Source of the DNA: Nostoc sp. TCL240-02
Lineage (GTDB): Bacteria > Cyanobacteriota > Cyanobacteriia > Cyanobacteriales > Nostocaceae
Direction: 5' to 3'
Assembly (NCBI RefSeq): GCF_013343235.1
Contig: NZ_CP040094.1
Coordinates: 7,559,001 to 7,623,000, forward strand
Length of the DNA stretch: 64,000 nt
Shown here in pieces: positions 54,149 to 62,980 of the stretch. Each line of letters begins with the position of its first letter. Positions within the stretch are counted from its first letter, which is position 1. A model generated the notes under the pieces. The model saw only the letters and a program-made list of their open reading frames with translations, was not told the origin of the DNA and made no database searches. Made by a program: the position numbers and the translations under genes.

Positions 54149-54847
54149 ATGCTAAAAATCTCTAACCTTAACGTTTACTACGGTGAAAGCCACATTCTCC
54201 GCAATGTAGATTTAAGCGTACCATCGGGGCAAATGGTTTGCCTAATCGGACGCAATGGCGTAGGTAAAACCACCCTACTCAAAACAATTATGGGTTTACT
54301 CAAACCCCGCAGTGGTACTATTAACTTAGCTGAAGATTTAATAAACTCAAAATCTCCCGATCAAAGAGCAAAATTAGGAATCGGTTATGTCCCCCAAGGA
54401 AGAGAAATTATCCCCCGGTTGACAGTCAAAGAAAATCTGCTGCTGGGGTTGGAAGCTAGAAAGAAACCAGTAAAAAAAGCAGAAATTCCAGAGGAAGTTT
54501 TTAGCTTATTCCCGGTGTTAAAAACCATGCTGGCGCGGATGGGTGGTGATTTAAGTGGTGGACAACAGCAACAATTAGCGATCGCACGTGCTTTAATGGG
54601 AGAGCCTCAATTACTCGTCTTAGATGAACCGACTGAAGGCATTCAACCCTCAATCATCCTCGAAATTGAAGCCGCAGTCCGTCGCATTGTCGAAACCACA
54701 GGTATTTCGGTTTTATTAGTAGAGCAACATTTGCACTTTGTTCGTCAGGCAGATTATTATTACGCCATGCAAAAAGGCGGTATTGTCGCCTCCGGTTCCA
54801 CATCTGAACTCAGCCAAGATGTGATTCAGCGCTTTTTAGCTGTTTAA
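54149..54847 (+). CDS. urtE: Urea ABC transporter ATPase UrtE
   Basis: This 232-aa ATPase of the LivF branch has GRNGVGKTT, LSGGQQQQLAIARAL and LLVLDEPTEGIQP, with LLVEQHLHFV as switch region. Sequence and length look fully intact. It is separated from urtD by two large genes, so its expression depends on readthrough from them or on a new promoter in 53989-54148. Its 3' end overlaps the convergent gene at 54810 by 38 bp. Confidence 0.94.
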   Translation: MLKISNLNVYYGESHILRNVDLSVPSGQMVCLIGRNGVGKTTLLKTIMGLLKPRSGTINLAEDLINSKSPDQRAKLGIGYVPQGREIIPRLTVKENLLLGLEARKKPVKKAEIPEEVFSLFPVLKTMLARMGGDLSGGQQQQLAIARALMGEPQLLVLDEPTEGIQPSIILEIEAAVRRIVETTGISVLLVEQHLHFVRQADYYYAMQKGGIVASGSTSELSQDVIQRFLAV

Positions 54848-55538
54848 TTTGGGAGATGTCTATATCAATTGTGTCAGAAGCAATCAAGTCTGCTGCTTCT
54901 TGTAAAAGCTCATGCTGTTCCTTTTGAATTGCTTCTAAGCGATGAGAAATTTCTACTAATCGTTGTTTTTTATTTGGTTGAAAACTTTCAGGTAACAAAG
55001 CTGGCAGTTTATCAGTTGTTTTAGTAGCCGTAAATTGTTGAACAGCAAAACTACCGACTTTAGTTAAGGATAAAAAACTAACTTTAATCAAAGCCTGAAG
55101 CAATTTTAACGGAACTTGGAGTATTGACCAACTAGCTGTTTCAATTAAGCGGACAATTGCTTTGATGATGCTCCAAAGTAGGGCAAGTGCAAATAAAAAA
55201 ATCACTATACTAATAATTGGGTGATTAGTCGCCCAACCTAGTATTTGAACTAACCTAAAAAATATCGGGTGTTGTGTCAGCCAATCACTTACAGAAGATG
55301 CCATTACATCTTTAACTGCTCCCGATGTTGTACTTTTAAATTTCTCAGCAGTTTGCCAAGTTTGTTCTAAGCTTGTCGTAACTGTATCAGTCGTTGTAGT
55401 TGCTGTTGCCTTCAAAGACTCCCCAACTTGTTGTGCTGAGTTACTTAGAGAGTTAACATTCTCACCGACAAAATCTTTCACATTTTGTAAGCGTTGCAAA
55501 ACTTCGTTAGGCAAATGTATGTCTATTTGGGATGCCAT
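54810..55538 (-). CDS. Cyanobacterial membrane protein of unknown function
   Basis: This 242-aa protein starts at ATG 55538 (MASQIDIHLPNEVLQRLQNV). It has a Thr/Ser-rich amphipathic N-terminal half, two hydrophobic segments (about 100-150; HPIISIVIFLFALALLWSII), and a C-terminal coiled coil (LVEISHRLEAIQKEQHELLQ). It follows the P450 gene by 8 bases, so it shares the operon of permease, P450 and itself. Possibly it shapes or scaffolds membranes; no direct evidence. Confidence 0.6.
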   Translation of the reverse strand: MASQIDIHLPNEVLQRLQNVKDFVGENVNSLSNSAQQVGESLKATATTTTDTVTTSLEQTWQTAEKFKSTTSGAVKDVMASSVSDWLTQHPIFFRLVQILGWATNHPIISIVIFLFALALLWSIIKAIVRLIETASWSILQVPLKLLQALIKVSFLSLTKVGSFAVQQFTATKTTDKLPALLPESFQPNKKQRLVEISHRLEAIQKEQHELLQEAADLIASDTIDIDISQIKQLKSAESHLG

Positions 55539-55546
55539 AAAACATT

Positions 55547-56860
55547 TCACCGAGGTTGAAATCTAACCCGCAACCCATCTTTAGGGCGATTAGTGGGAAC
55601 AGCAACTACTTCTAAACTTTGATTGGGTAATATCTCCCAATGATAACTACGTAGAAGATGAGCAGCAACAATCTTCATTTCCATTTTGGCAAAAGCTATG
55701 CCAATACAAATGCGTGGGCCACCGCCAAAACCAACTAAACTAAAAGGATATTTTTTGTGTTCTTGCCGTTGAGGACTAAAACGGTCTGGGTCAAAGAGTT
55801 CTGGCTCAGAATAGATTTCTTCAATTTGGTGAGTAACTCCAATTGAGTAGTATAACTGCCAACCAGTAGGTACGTGATAACCATTCAATTCAAAGTCTTT
55901 AATCACACCACGAAACCCACCTCCGACAGGTTGATGCAATCTTTCAACTTCCCACAAGACCTGCTCTAAATAGGGCATTTTACCCAATTGTTCTAAATCT
56001 AAATCACCTTGACTTGCAAGTTGCAATTGTTCAACTCTTGCTTTTTCGAGTACTTCTGGATGACGGGCTAACTCTGTACATAACCAAGTCAGCATCGAAG
56101 TAGTAGTTTCATGTCCAGCGAAGAGTAACAGCACCGCTTGGGCAATGATTTCTTTTTCACTTAGGCTGTTACCGTCTTCATCCTTAGCTTTGATTAACAG
56201 GCTGATGGTATCTTGAGTTGGGTTTTGCTGACGTTCTCTGACAACTTGAGTTAGATGCTCTAAAATCTGATTACGCGCGGCTATAGCTTTACCAAATGTA
56301 GTAAATGGTAATGGCAACGGATTAATAGCAAACAGCCCATTCGTCAAAGTTGTAAATAACTGGCTGAGGCGCACACATTCCGGCCCAGGACGCGTACCCA
56401 ACAATAATTGACTAGCAATATCAAATGTCAACTGTTTAAACTCTTGGAACCAAGTAAACTCCTGTTTTTTCTCCCACTTCTGGAGATAGCCGCGCGTAAT
56501 ATCTTCCATTGTGGAGAAATAATTCGCCAATGCTGGGCCGTGCAACGCCGGCATCATCAAGCGGCGGTTTCTGCGGTGTTCCTCTCCATCTTGCAGAAAA
56601 AGTGATTCACCGAGTAATGTCTTGAAATTATCAGGCCATCCCTCGCGCCAAGAAAAATTCTCGATATGGCTTGACAAAACGAACTCTAATGCCTCCGTCC
56701 CTGCCATTACCACAGTCGGTCTGCCAAGAAGATGGGTTTTGAAGATGGGCCCATACTGGCGATAGCGCTTTTTGGCAAAATCGCGGTCGAAAACAAAGGA
56801 GAGTGTTTCACCTAATACAGGCAAACCAAAGCTTCCAGGAGGAATTTGATTAGTTTTCAT
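55547..56860 (-). CDS. Cytochrome P450, CYP120-like
   Basis: This 437-aa P450 has the oxygen-activation helix LLFAGHETTTSMLTW, the ExxR pair in VLWEVERLHQP, and the heme loop FGGGPRICIG with Cys385. The N-terminal PPGSFGLPVLGETLSFVFD matches the CYP26/CYP120 type, whose cyanobacterial member oxidises retinoic acid. Substrate here is unknown, but an apocarotenoid or lipid is likely. It lies 6 bases after an ABC-2 permease gene and 8 before a membrane protein gene, so all three should be one transcript. Confidence 0.88.
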   Translation of the reverse strand: MKTNQIPPGSFGLPVLGETLSFVFDRDFAKKRYRQYGPIFKTHLLGRPTVVMAGTEALEFVLSSHIENFSWREGWPDNFKTLLGESLFLQDGEEHRRNRRLMMPALHGPALANYFSTMEDITRGYLQKWEKKQEFTWFQEFKQLTFDIASQLLLGTRPGPECVRLSQLFTTLTNGLFAINPLPLPFTTFGKAIAARNQILEHLTQVVRERQQNPTQDTISLLIKAKDEDGNSLSEKEIIAQAVLLLFAGHETTTSMLTWLCTELARHPEVLEKARVEQLQLASQGDLDLEQLGKMPYLEQVLWEVERLHQPVGGGFRGVIKDFELNGYHVPTGWQLYYSIGVTHQIEEIYSEPELFDPDRFSPQRQEHKKYPFSLVGFGGGPRICIGIAFAKMEMKIVAAHLLRSYHWEILPNQSLEVVAVPTNRPKDGLRVRFQPR

Positions 56861-56866
56861 ATCTCT

Positions 56867-57649
56867 CTAACTCGAAGCACTAGTATAAAACCGCAACGCA
56901 AACCGCCAAAACCAAGTAGAAGCGAAAAACAAGGCTAATGCTAATATTGCCGCACCTATCAACCAGGTAATTTCACTCCGACCCAACAGCGCTTGGGCTG
57001 GTACAGTAGTTAAAAAAGCTACTGGCATCACAAAAGTGAAGAAAAAACGGTAAGCTGTGGGATATGCAGCTATGGGATATCGTCCAGCTTCCAAGAAACC
57101 ACGCAACACTTCAGTAACGTTGTATATTTTGACAAACCAGATACTCATTGAACCCAGCATAAACCACAGGCTGTATAAAATCACAAAGCTGAACAATAAC
57201 GGCAGCACACCAAGTAGATAGCCGTTTATCCCTACACCAAGGCGTTTACCTGCATAGCCAATGATAATACTACCAAAAATTAGATCCGGCAGTCCCCAAG
57301 GTGAAAGGGTATGAGTGGAAAGCCAAAACTGGCTGCGGATAGGTTTTAATAATATAAAGTCCAAAGTGCCTTCTTGGACATGACGGACAATGCGATTCAA
57401 GTTAGACGCTAGAAAAGTCGCAGAAAATCCTTGTAGTAAGGTAAAAATTCCTAGCACTGTTAAAGCTGCTTCCCATGACCAGCCACTAAAAGTATAGCCA
57501 GTGCGGTAAAACAAGAATAATCCAAAGAGGCTACCCGCAAGATTTCCCAAGCTGGTGAGGGTAGCGACGAAAAAATTAATCCGATACTCTAATTCAGATG
57601 CGATCGCAGCACCCCAAAATAGTCTTAGTACTTTCAAATATCTTTGCAT
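56867..57649 (-). CDS. ABC-2 type transporter permease (DUF990-like)
   Basis: This 260-aa protein has six hydrophobic segments. It starts at ATG 57649 (MQRYLKVLRLFWGAAIASEL); a longer in-frame start at 57715 seems unlikely. RIVRHVQEGTLDFILLKPIR and AYPTAYRFFFTFVMPVAFLT are typical of this permease branch, which usually works as a pair with a second permease and an ATPase. Neither is in this window, so the partners must be encoded elsewhere. It leads the P450 operon. Confidence 0.82.
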   Translation of the reverse strand: MQRYLKVLRLFWGAAIASELEYRINFFVATLTSLGNLAGSLFGLFLFYRTGYTFSGWSWEAALTVLGIFTLLQGFSATFLASNLNRIVRHVQEGTLDFILLKPIRSQFWLSTHTLSPWGLPDLIFGSIIIGYAGKRLGVGINGYLLGVLPLLFSFVILYSLWFMLGSMSIWFVKIYNVTEVLRGFLEAGRYPIAAYPTAYRFFFTFVMPVAFLTTVPAQALLGRSEITWLIGAAILALALFFASTWFWRFALRFYTSASS

Positions 57650-57799
57650 CTTGCACCCATAATCCAAAATGTGCCATCTGTCACTAAAATTCCCAAGATT
57701 ACACAAGAACTTCACGTAAATTTAATATTACTTTTTATTCAGGAAAATTGCTAAACGTTAAGATGTGGTGGATATATTGTTGAAAACTAAAAAATTCTA

Positions 57800-58411
57800 A
57801 TGCATTTAAATTTACCAGACCTAATTACAAAAATTGGCTACTTTGGGGTATGGGCAATTATCTTTGCTGAATCTGGCTTGCTAATTGGTTTTTTTCTGCC
57901 AGGAGATAGTTTGCTATTTACTGCTGGATTTCTCGCATCTCTTCCGAAATCAGGGTTTAACATTTGGGTTCTGATTTTTGGTGCTTTTGTTTGTGCAGTC
58001 CTTGGTGATAATGTTGGCTACGCTACAGGACATAAATTTGGCAGAAAATTATTTCAGAAAGAAGATTCATGGTTGTTTCATAAAAAACACTTGGTAAAAA
58101 CCCAGGATTTTTATCATAAACATGGCAAAAAGACACTAGTTTTGGCCAGGTTTACACCGATTATTCGCACTTTTGCGCCGATTGTGGCTGGACTTGGTGC
58201 GATGCATTACCGAACATTTATGTCTTACAACTTAATTGGTGGCTTTCTTTGGACATTCGGCATTACCCTGTTAGGGTTTTTCTTAGGAAAATCTCTGCCA
58301 CCTGAACAGGTAGATAAGTATTTGTTACCAATTATTGGAGCAATTATAGTTATTTCTTTAATGCCATCGATGATTCATGTAATACAAGAAAATCGAGCAA
58401 ATAAAAGTTAA
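57800..58411 (+). CDS. DedA family membrane protein
   Basis: This 203-aa protein has the DedA/SNARE-associated signature: FAESGLLIGFFLPGDSLLFT, GDNVGYATGHKFGR and ARFTPIIRTFAPIVAGLGAM (with the key Arg residues). It has about five membrane helices. DedA proteins support undecaprenyl-phosphate or phospholipid flipping and envelope homeostasis. It stands just before a small membrane protein gene on the same strand. Confidence 0.9.
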   Translation: MHLNLPDLITKIGYFGVWAIIFAESGLLIGFFLPGDSLLFTAGFLASLPKSGFNIWVLIFGAFVCAVLGDNVGYATGHKFGRKLFQKEDSWLFHKKHLVKTQDFYHKHGKKTLVLARFTPIIRTFAPIVAGLGAMHYRTFMSYNLIGGFLWTFGITLLGFFLGKSLPPEQVDKYLLPIIGAIIVISLMPSMIHVIQENRANKS

Positions 58412-58472
58412 AATATTTTTCGTAATTTATGGAGATTGGAATAAATTAATTTTGAATTTGGAACCAAGCGAC

Positions 58473-59006
58473 ATGACTTACTTAAATATTAACCTCTATC
58501 TATTAATAGAAAATCTCCTCTTTTTTGTAATTGCCACACTTTTTATTGTGGTTGTGAACTGGGGGTGGAAACACACAAAGCCTTATACTCTACCTTTACC
58601 ATTTCCCGGTTGGTATAAAATCTGGTTTGGCTCAGTGCAACTGCTAGGAGGATTACTGCCCTTAATAGTCATGCTATTGTGGGGTGTATGGTGGGGTGAT
58701 CGCACTGTGTTGACTGTACTTGGTTGGTATTTTATTATATTAGGGTTGCAAATTATCTCTGAGATAGTAACACTCAGGCAGTTGCAAAATGTAGTGTGGG
58801 TAATGGTTCCTTATATATACTTGCCTTACCGCTTCTGGCAATTATACGAAGGTTTGACACTTTTGAATTCCAAAAGTGAGTTGGTATGGGTACGATATTT
58901 ATTGATTTTTGAATTACTGTTGTGGATTGTTAACTACGTTATAGATGTGTCTCAATTGCCACGGCTGTTTCGCTGGGAAGTAGAATCAAACTCTGATCTT
59001 AGTTAA
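58473..59006 (+). CDS. Small multi-spanning membrane protein of unknown function
   Basis: ATG 58473 (MTYLNINLYLLIENLLFFVI) is preferred over TTG 58452. The 177-aa protein has four hydrophobic segments and conserved-looking Trp-rich turns (WGWKHTKPYTLPLPFPGWYK, WVRYLLIFELLLWIV). No family is recognised. It overlaps the convergent gene end at 59003 by four bases. Confidence 0.55.
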   Translation: MTYLNINLYLLIENLLFFVIATLFIVVVNWGWKHTKPYTLPLPFPGWYKIWFGSVQLLGGLLPLIVMLLWGVWWGDRTVLTVLGWYFIILGLQIISEIVTLRQLQNVVWVMVPYIYLPYRFWQLYEGLTLLNSKSELVWVRYLLIFELLLWIVNYVIDVSQLPRLFRWEVESNSDLS

Positions 59007-59563
59007 GGATTAATCGCAGAATTAGCCATTTTTATCAAAGAAGTGCGATCGCCTGCTTTCAACCCTACAACATATTGGACACCTTGTTGTCTCCAAGTCA
59101 AGGTAGCATCTGAGCAATTAGCACCACAAGTAAAATCCACAAAATAGCCAGTAATACCCTTAGCTAAAGATACAGCTTTACCATTCAGGCGGGGGGTTTT
59201 GCGGGTTACTGCTTCAGCAGAAATCCCACCCAGACGACAAGCAGTTCCACCACTACAATCAGGACTAAAACCTAATAAAATCTCGTAGTTTTTTTGTGTA
59301 GCAGCTTCTATAATTGCGTAAATTGGATTTTCCCCATCCGATTCGGGAATAAACTTCGGCAATAAAATCTTAATTTGAGTCTTTTGCTTTAATTTAGGCA
59401 AAATAGATTTAAAAACTGAGTGTACCTGGGTTTTACCCTGGCTTTGTGCTATTACTTGGGACTGGTTGTTTGTATTGGCTATGGCTGAATTGTGAAAGCT
59501 ACTAACGCTGACTAGTAAAAATAAGCCACACACAGCACTGATATTTTTGAAGCTTAAAATCAT
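59003..59563 (-). CDS. Exported protein of unknown function
   Basis: This 186-aa protein has a clear signal peptide (LFLLVSVSSFHNSAIANT). The mature part is small and mostly beta, with four Cys (CSGGTACR and FTCGANCSD) that could form two disulphides. YEILLGFSPDC and GVQYVVGLKAGD are other blocks. Secreted, likely periplasmic; function unknown. Confidence 0.6.
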   Translation of the reverse strand: MILSFKNISAVCGLFLLVSVSSFHNSAIANTNNQSQVIAQSQGKTQVHSVFKSILPKLKQKTQIKILLPKFIPESDGENPIYAIIEAATQKNYEILLGFSPDCSGGTACRLGGISAEAVTRKTPRLNGKAVSLAKGITGYFVDFTCGANCSDATLTWRQQGVQYVVGLKAGDRTSLIKMANSAINP

Positions 59564-59591
59564 CTTTGAAAACCTATTTTATTTAAAAAAG

Positions 59592-59648
59592 GAGTTAGGA
59601 ATAAATAACTCCTAACTCTTGTAGAGACGCGATTAATTGCGTCTCTAC
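59592..59648. terminator. Two adjacent hairpins between convergent/divergent genes
   Basis: GAGTTAGGA/TCCTAACTC (59592-59618) and GTAGAGACGC/GCGTCTCTAC (59621-59648, then TTTTT). The second probably ends the minus-strand 2-oxoglutarate decarboxylase message or reads as a dispersed repeat. Confidence 0.6.
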
Positions 59649-59651
59649 TTT

Positions 59652-61295
59652 TTACACAGTACAACTCAACTCGCCGGCTTTTTGGCTAAAGCGGTGATTT
59701 TCCCGATAATCTACGGGACAATCTATCACGGCGGGTACATCTTGAGCGAGGGCTTCTTTCAAAGTGGGAATCAAATCTAAAGCCGATTCAACTCGGTAGC
59801 CTTTTAAACCCATACTTTCAGCGTATTTCACAAAATCAGGATTGCTAAAATGCACAAAAGATGAGTTTCCTTTGCCAAATTGATTTTCTTGCTTCCACTC
59901 AATTAACCCATAGCCACCATCATTGAAAATTATGGTGACAAAAGGTGTACCTACGCGTAAGGCTGTTTCTAATTCTTGAGAATTCATCATAAAGCCACCA
60001 TCACCTGTTACAGCAACGACTTTGCGCTTAGGATGAACGAGTTTTGCTGCTAAAGCGCCAGGAATGGCAATACCCATAGCTGCGAAACCGTTGGAAATAA
60101 TACAAGTATTGGGACTATGGCAATGATAATGACGGGCCATCCACATCTTATGTGCGCCAACATCAGAGATAACGATATCATCTGGGCCCATCACTTGCCG
60201 TAAGTCATAAATTAACTTTTGCGGCTTAATAGGAAATCCGTCATCATGGGCATACTGTTCATAATCAGCCCGAATATCTGACCTTAAGCTGATAGCAAAA
60301 GGATCGGGTTTACCTTGTCTATCTGCTAATTTTAAAATTTCATAGAGGGAATCTGAAATATCTCCCACCACTTCGGCGTTAGGAATATAACTACTATCAA
60401 TTTCCGCCGGACTTACCCCAATATGCACAATCGGAATTTCACCATTCCGATTCCATTTTTTCGGGGAAAACTCAATCAAATCATAACCGATCGCAATTAC
60501 TAAATCTGTGTTATCAAAACCACAGGTAATGAAGTCTCTTTGCTGTAATCCGACTGACCACAAAGCCAATTGATGTGTGTAGGGAATCACACCTTTACCC
60601 ATAAAAGTATTGGCAACAGGTATATTCAGCAAGGTAGCAAATTGCGTGACAGCATCACTTGCTTGAGCGCGAATTGCCCCATTTCCGACTAAGATTAATG
60701 GGTTAACTGCTTGGCAAATTGCGGCTGCTGCTGCCCGAATGCTAGCAAAAGATGCATAAGTTTTTTCGCTATTATCCTTACGCAAAGGTTTGCCTTCGAC
60801 AGGCATAGCAGCAATATTTTCTGGTAAATCGATGTGAACTGCACCGGGTTTTTCAGATTGCGATCGCTTAAATGCTTTCCGCACTACTTCTGGTGTAATA
60901 CTTGGTCGCACAATCTGCTTATTCCACTTGGTAACAGGTGCAAACATTGCCACCAAATCTAAATATTGATGGGATTCGATGTGCATTCTATCTGTTCCCA
61001 CTTGACCAGTAATTGCCACTAAAGGCGCACCATCGAGGTTAGCATCTGCTACCCCAGTCATCAAATTGGTTGCCCCAGGACCAAGAGTAGAAAGACACAC
61101 CCCAGCTTTTCCGGTTAAGCGTCCGTAGACATCGGCCATGAATGCTGCGCCCTGTTCATGACGAGTTGTAATAAATTTAATGGAAGAATGTTTTAACGCT
61201 TCCAAAACATGCAGGTTTTCTTCGCCAGGGAGTCCAAAAATATATTGCACTCCTTCATTTTCTAGGCACTGCACCAATAATTCTGCTGTATTCAT
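59652..61295 (-). CDS. 2-oxoglutarate decarboxylase-type ThDP enzyme (acetolactate-synthase-like)
   Basis: This 547-aa thiamine-diphosphate enzyme starts at ATG 61295 (MNTAELLVQCLENEGVQYIF). The catalytic Glu is in TTRHEQGAAFMAD, and the ThDP/Mg motif is GDGGFMMNSQELETAL with NDGGYG. It looks like acetolactate synthase and will be labelled so. But it lies directly after a succinic semialdehyde dehydrogenase gene, the arrangement of the two-gene TCA bypass shown in Synechococcus 7002, where the ALS-like protein decarboxylates 2-oxoglutarate. I favour that role. No small regulatory subunit gene is nearby. Confidence 0.8.
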   Translation of the reverse strand: MNTAELLVQCLENEGVQYIFGLPGEENLHVLEALKHSSIKFITTRHEQGAAFMADVYGRLTGKAGVCLSTLGPGATNLMTGVADANLDGAPLVAITGQVGTDRMHIESHQYLDLVAMFAPVTKWNKQIVRPSITPEVVRKAFKRSQSEKPGAVHIDLPENIAAMPVEGKPLRKDNSEKTYASFASIRAAAAAICQAVNPLILVGNGAIRAQASDAVTQFATLLNIPVANTFMGKGVIPYTHQLALWSVGLQQRDFITCGFDNTDLVIAIGYDLIEFSPKKWNRNGEIPIVHIGVSPAEIDSSYIPNAEVVGDISDSLYEILKLADRQGKPDPFAISLRSDIRADYEQYAHDDGFPIKPQKLIYDLRQVMGPDDIVISDVGAHKMWMARHYHCHSPNTCIISNGFAAMGIAIPGALAAKLVHPKRKVVAVTGDGGFMMNSQELETALRVGTPFVTIIFNDGGYGLIEWKQENQFGKGNSSFVHFSNPDFVKYAESMGLKGYRVESALDLIPTLKEALAQDVPAVIDCPVDYRENHRFSQKAGELSCTV

Positions 61296-61339
61296 TTTAT
61301 TTCCCGACAACTTTATTAACGAATAAGACTTTTGTTCTT

Positions 61340-61390
61340 TGTCATTAGTCATTTGTCCTTTGACCAATGACTAATGACTAATGACTAATC
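61340..61390. repeat. Heptameric repeat (TCATTAG/TAATGAC)
   Basis: Tandem 7-bp units fill the gap between the dehydrogenase and decarboxylase genes, arranged as converging GTCATTAG and CTAATGAC blocks that can pair. Confidence 0.75.
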
Positions 61391-62756
61391 ATTTAACCCA
61401 CACGGTTTTAACATTGACAAACTCATGTATACCCTGGATACTCAATTCTCTGCCATATCCAGAACGCTTAGTACCACCAAAGGGCAACCGAGGATCGGAT
61501 TTGACCATACTGTTGATAAATACGGCACCTACTTCGATTTCTGCAACTAAGCGATCGCATTCTTGGTCATTCGTTGTCCAAGCGCTTGCACCTAATCCAA
61601 AGGGACTGTCATTAGCGAGTTTAATGGCAGCATCGATATCAGGAACCCGGAATAACAAGGCTACTGGGCCAAAGAATTCTTCTTTTGCAATTGCTGCTTC
61701 CGGCGGGATATCTATGATAATCGTTGGCGGATAAAAGTTCCCTGGACGATCTGATAAAGGATGTCCGCCGATGAGGACTTTTCCACCACTTTTGGTAGCA
61801 GCTTGCACTTGTTGATCTAAATCCTGGAGAATACCAGGTGTTGCCAGTGGGCCTAAATCGGTATCCGGTTCCATAGGATCGCCTACTTTTAGCGCCTCGA
61901 ATTTTTCTAAAAGCAATTTTTCAAATTGATCTGCGATCGCTTCTGCGACAATAAAACGTTTCGCTGCAATACATGATTGCCCGTTATTCAACATCCGTGC
62001 TGTAGTAGCTGTGACAACTGCTGTCTCTAAGTCAGCACTTTCTAACACAATAAATGGATCGCTTCCTCCCAATTCCAAAACTGTTTTTTTGATTTGTTTG
62101 CCGGCGGCGACAGCAAGGGATATGCCTGCTGGTTCGCTTCCTGTCAAAGTAGCGGCTTTTACGCGGTCATCAGCCATTAAATCGGCAACTTTGGCAGCAC
62201 CTATTAATAAAGTTTGAAACGCACCTTCAGGAAAACCCGCGCGTCGGATAATATCTTCAATTGCCAAGGCACACTGCGGCACATTGGAAGCGTGTTTAAG
62301 TAAGCCGACATTTCCCGCCATTAATGCTGGTGCAGCAAACCGGAACACTTGCCAAAAGGGGAAATTCCACGGCATCACCGCGAGAATTGCACCCATTGGT
62401 TGATAACGTACAAAACTCTGGCTGGCATCAGTTTTTACACTGACATCAGCCAAAAAACTAGGGGCATGTTCGGCATAGTAGCGACAGACGACGGCGCATT
62501 TTTCGACTTCTGCGATCGCAGCTTTAAATGGCTTACCCATTTCTAGAGTCATTAACTTAGCAAATTCTGCTTTGTCTTGCTCTAAAATATCAGCAGCCTT
62601 TTGTAGCCATTGCGATCGCTCAGAAAAATCAGTCTGACGATACTTTTCAAAAGCCTGATTAGCCAAATCGAGTTTAGCGACAATTTCTGTATCATTGAGC
62701 GCCTCAAAGGTTTTGAGCGTCTCCCCAGTAGCGGGATTGATGGTAGCGATCGCCAT
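61389..62756 (-). CDS. gabD: Succinate-semialdehyde dehydrogenase (aldehyde dehydrogenase)
   Basis: This 455-aa NAD(P)-dependent aldehyde dehydrogenase has VMPWNFPFWQVFR, the Glu in ELGGSDPFIVLE and the catalytic Cys in NNGQSCIAAKRF. ATINPATGETLKTFEAL is the typical GabD-like start. It turns succinic semialdehyde, made by the 2-oxoglutarate decarboxylase encoded next, into succinate. The two together close the cyanobacterial TCA cycle without 2-oxoglutarate dehydrogenase. Translation order is dehydrogenase first. Confidence 0.88.
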   Translation of the reverse strand: MAIATINPATGETLKTFEALNDTEIVAKLDLANQAFEKYRQTDFSERSQWLQKAADILEQDKAEFAKLMTLEMGKPFKAAIAEVEKCAVVCRYYAEHAPSFLADVSVKTDASQSFVRYQPMGAILAVMPWNFPFWQVFRFAAPALMAGNVGLLKHASNVPQCALAIEDIIRRAGFPEGAFQTLLIGAAKVADLMADDRVKAATLTGSEPAGISLAVAAGKQIKKTVLELGGSDPFIVLESADLETAVVTATTARMLNNGQSCIAAKRFIVAEAIADQFEKLLLEKFEALKVGDPMEPDTDLGPLATPGILQDLDQQVQAATKSGGKVLIGGHPLSDRPGNFYPPTIIIDIPPEAAIAKEEFFGPVALLFRVPDIDAAIKLANDSPFGLGASAWTTNDQECDRLVAEIEVGAVFINSMVKSDPRLPFGGTKRSGYGRELSIQGIHEFVNVKTVWVK

Positions 62757-62980
62757 TACCTGACCTCCCGTTTAAAAAAATAGCTTGACTGTTGGCTTCC
62801 TAGTGTTACACAGATCAATTCTGGAAGCTACACCCAAATTTTAGTCTTTTAAGCAAAAATTAGTCGCTTAGTATTACAATTTTGCAATTAGTTTTGAAAC
62901 AAAATATACAACTAAACTATGTATTTTTTTGATAAATTGGTCATTAGTCATTTGCTTTTCCAATTCTCAATTCCCAATAC

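Noticed and set aside
59652..61295. Acetolactate synthase (ilvB/alsS) as the main call
   Set aside because: Adjacency to gabD and the known cyanobacterial bypass favour 2-oxoglutarate decarboxylase, and no ilvN-like subunit gene is nearby.
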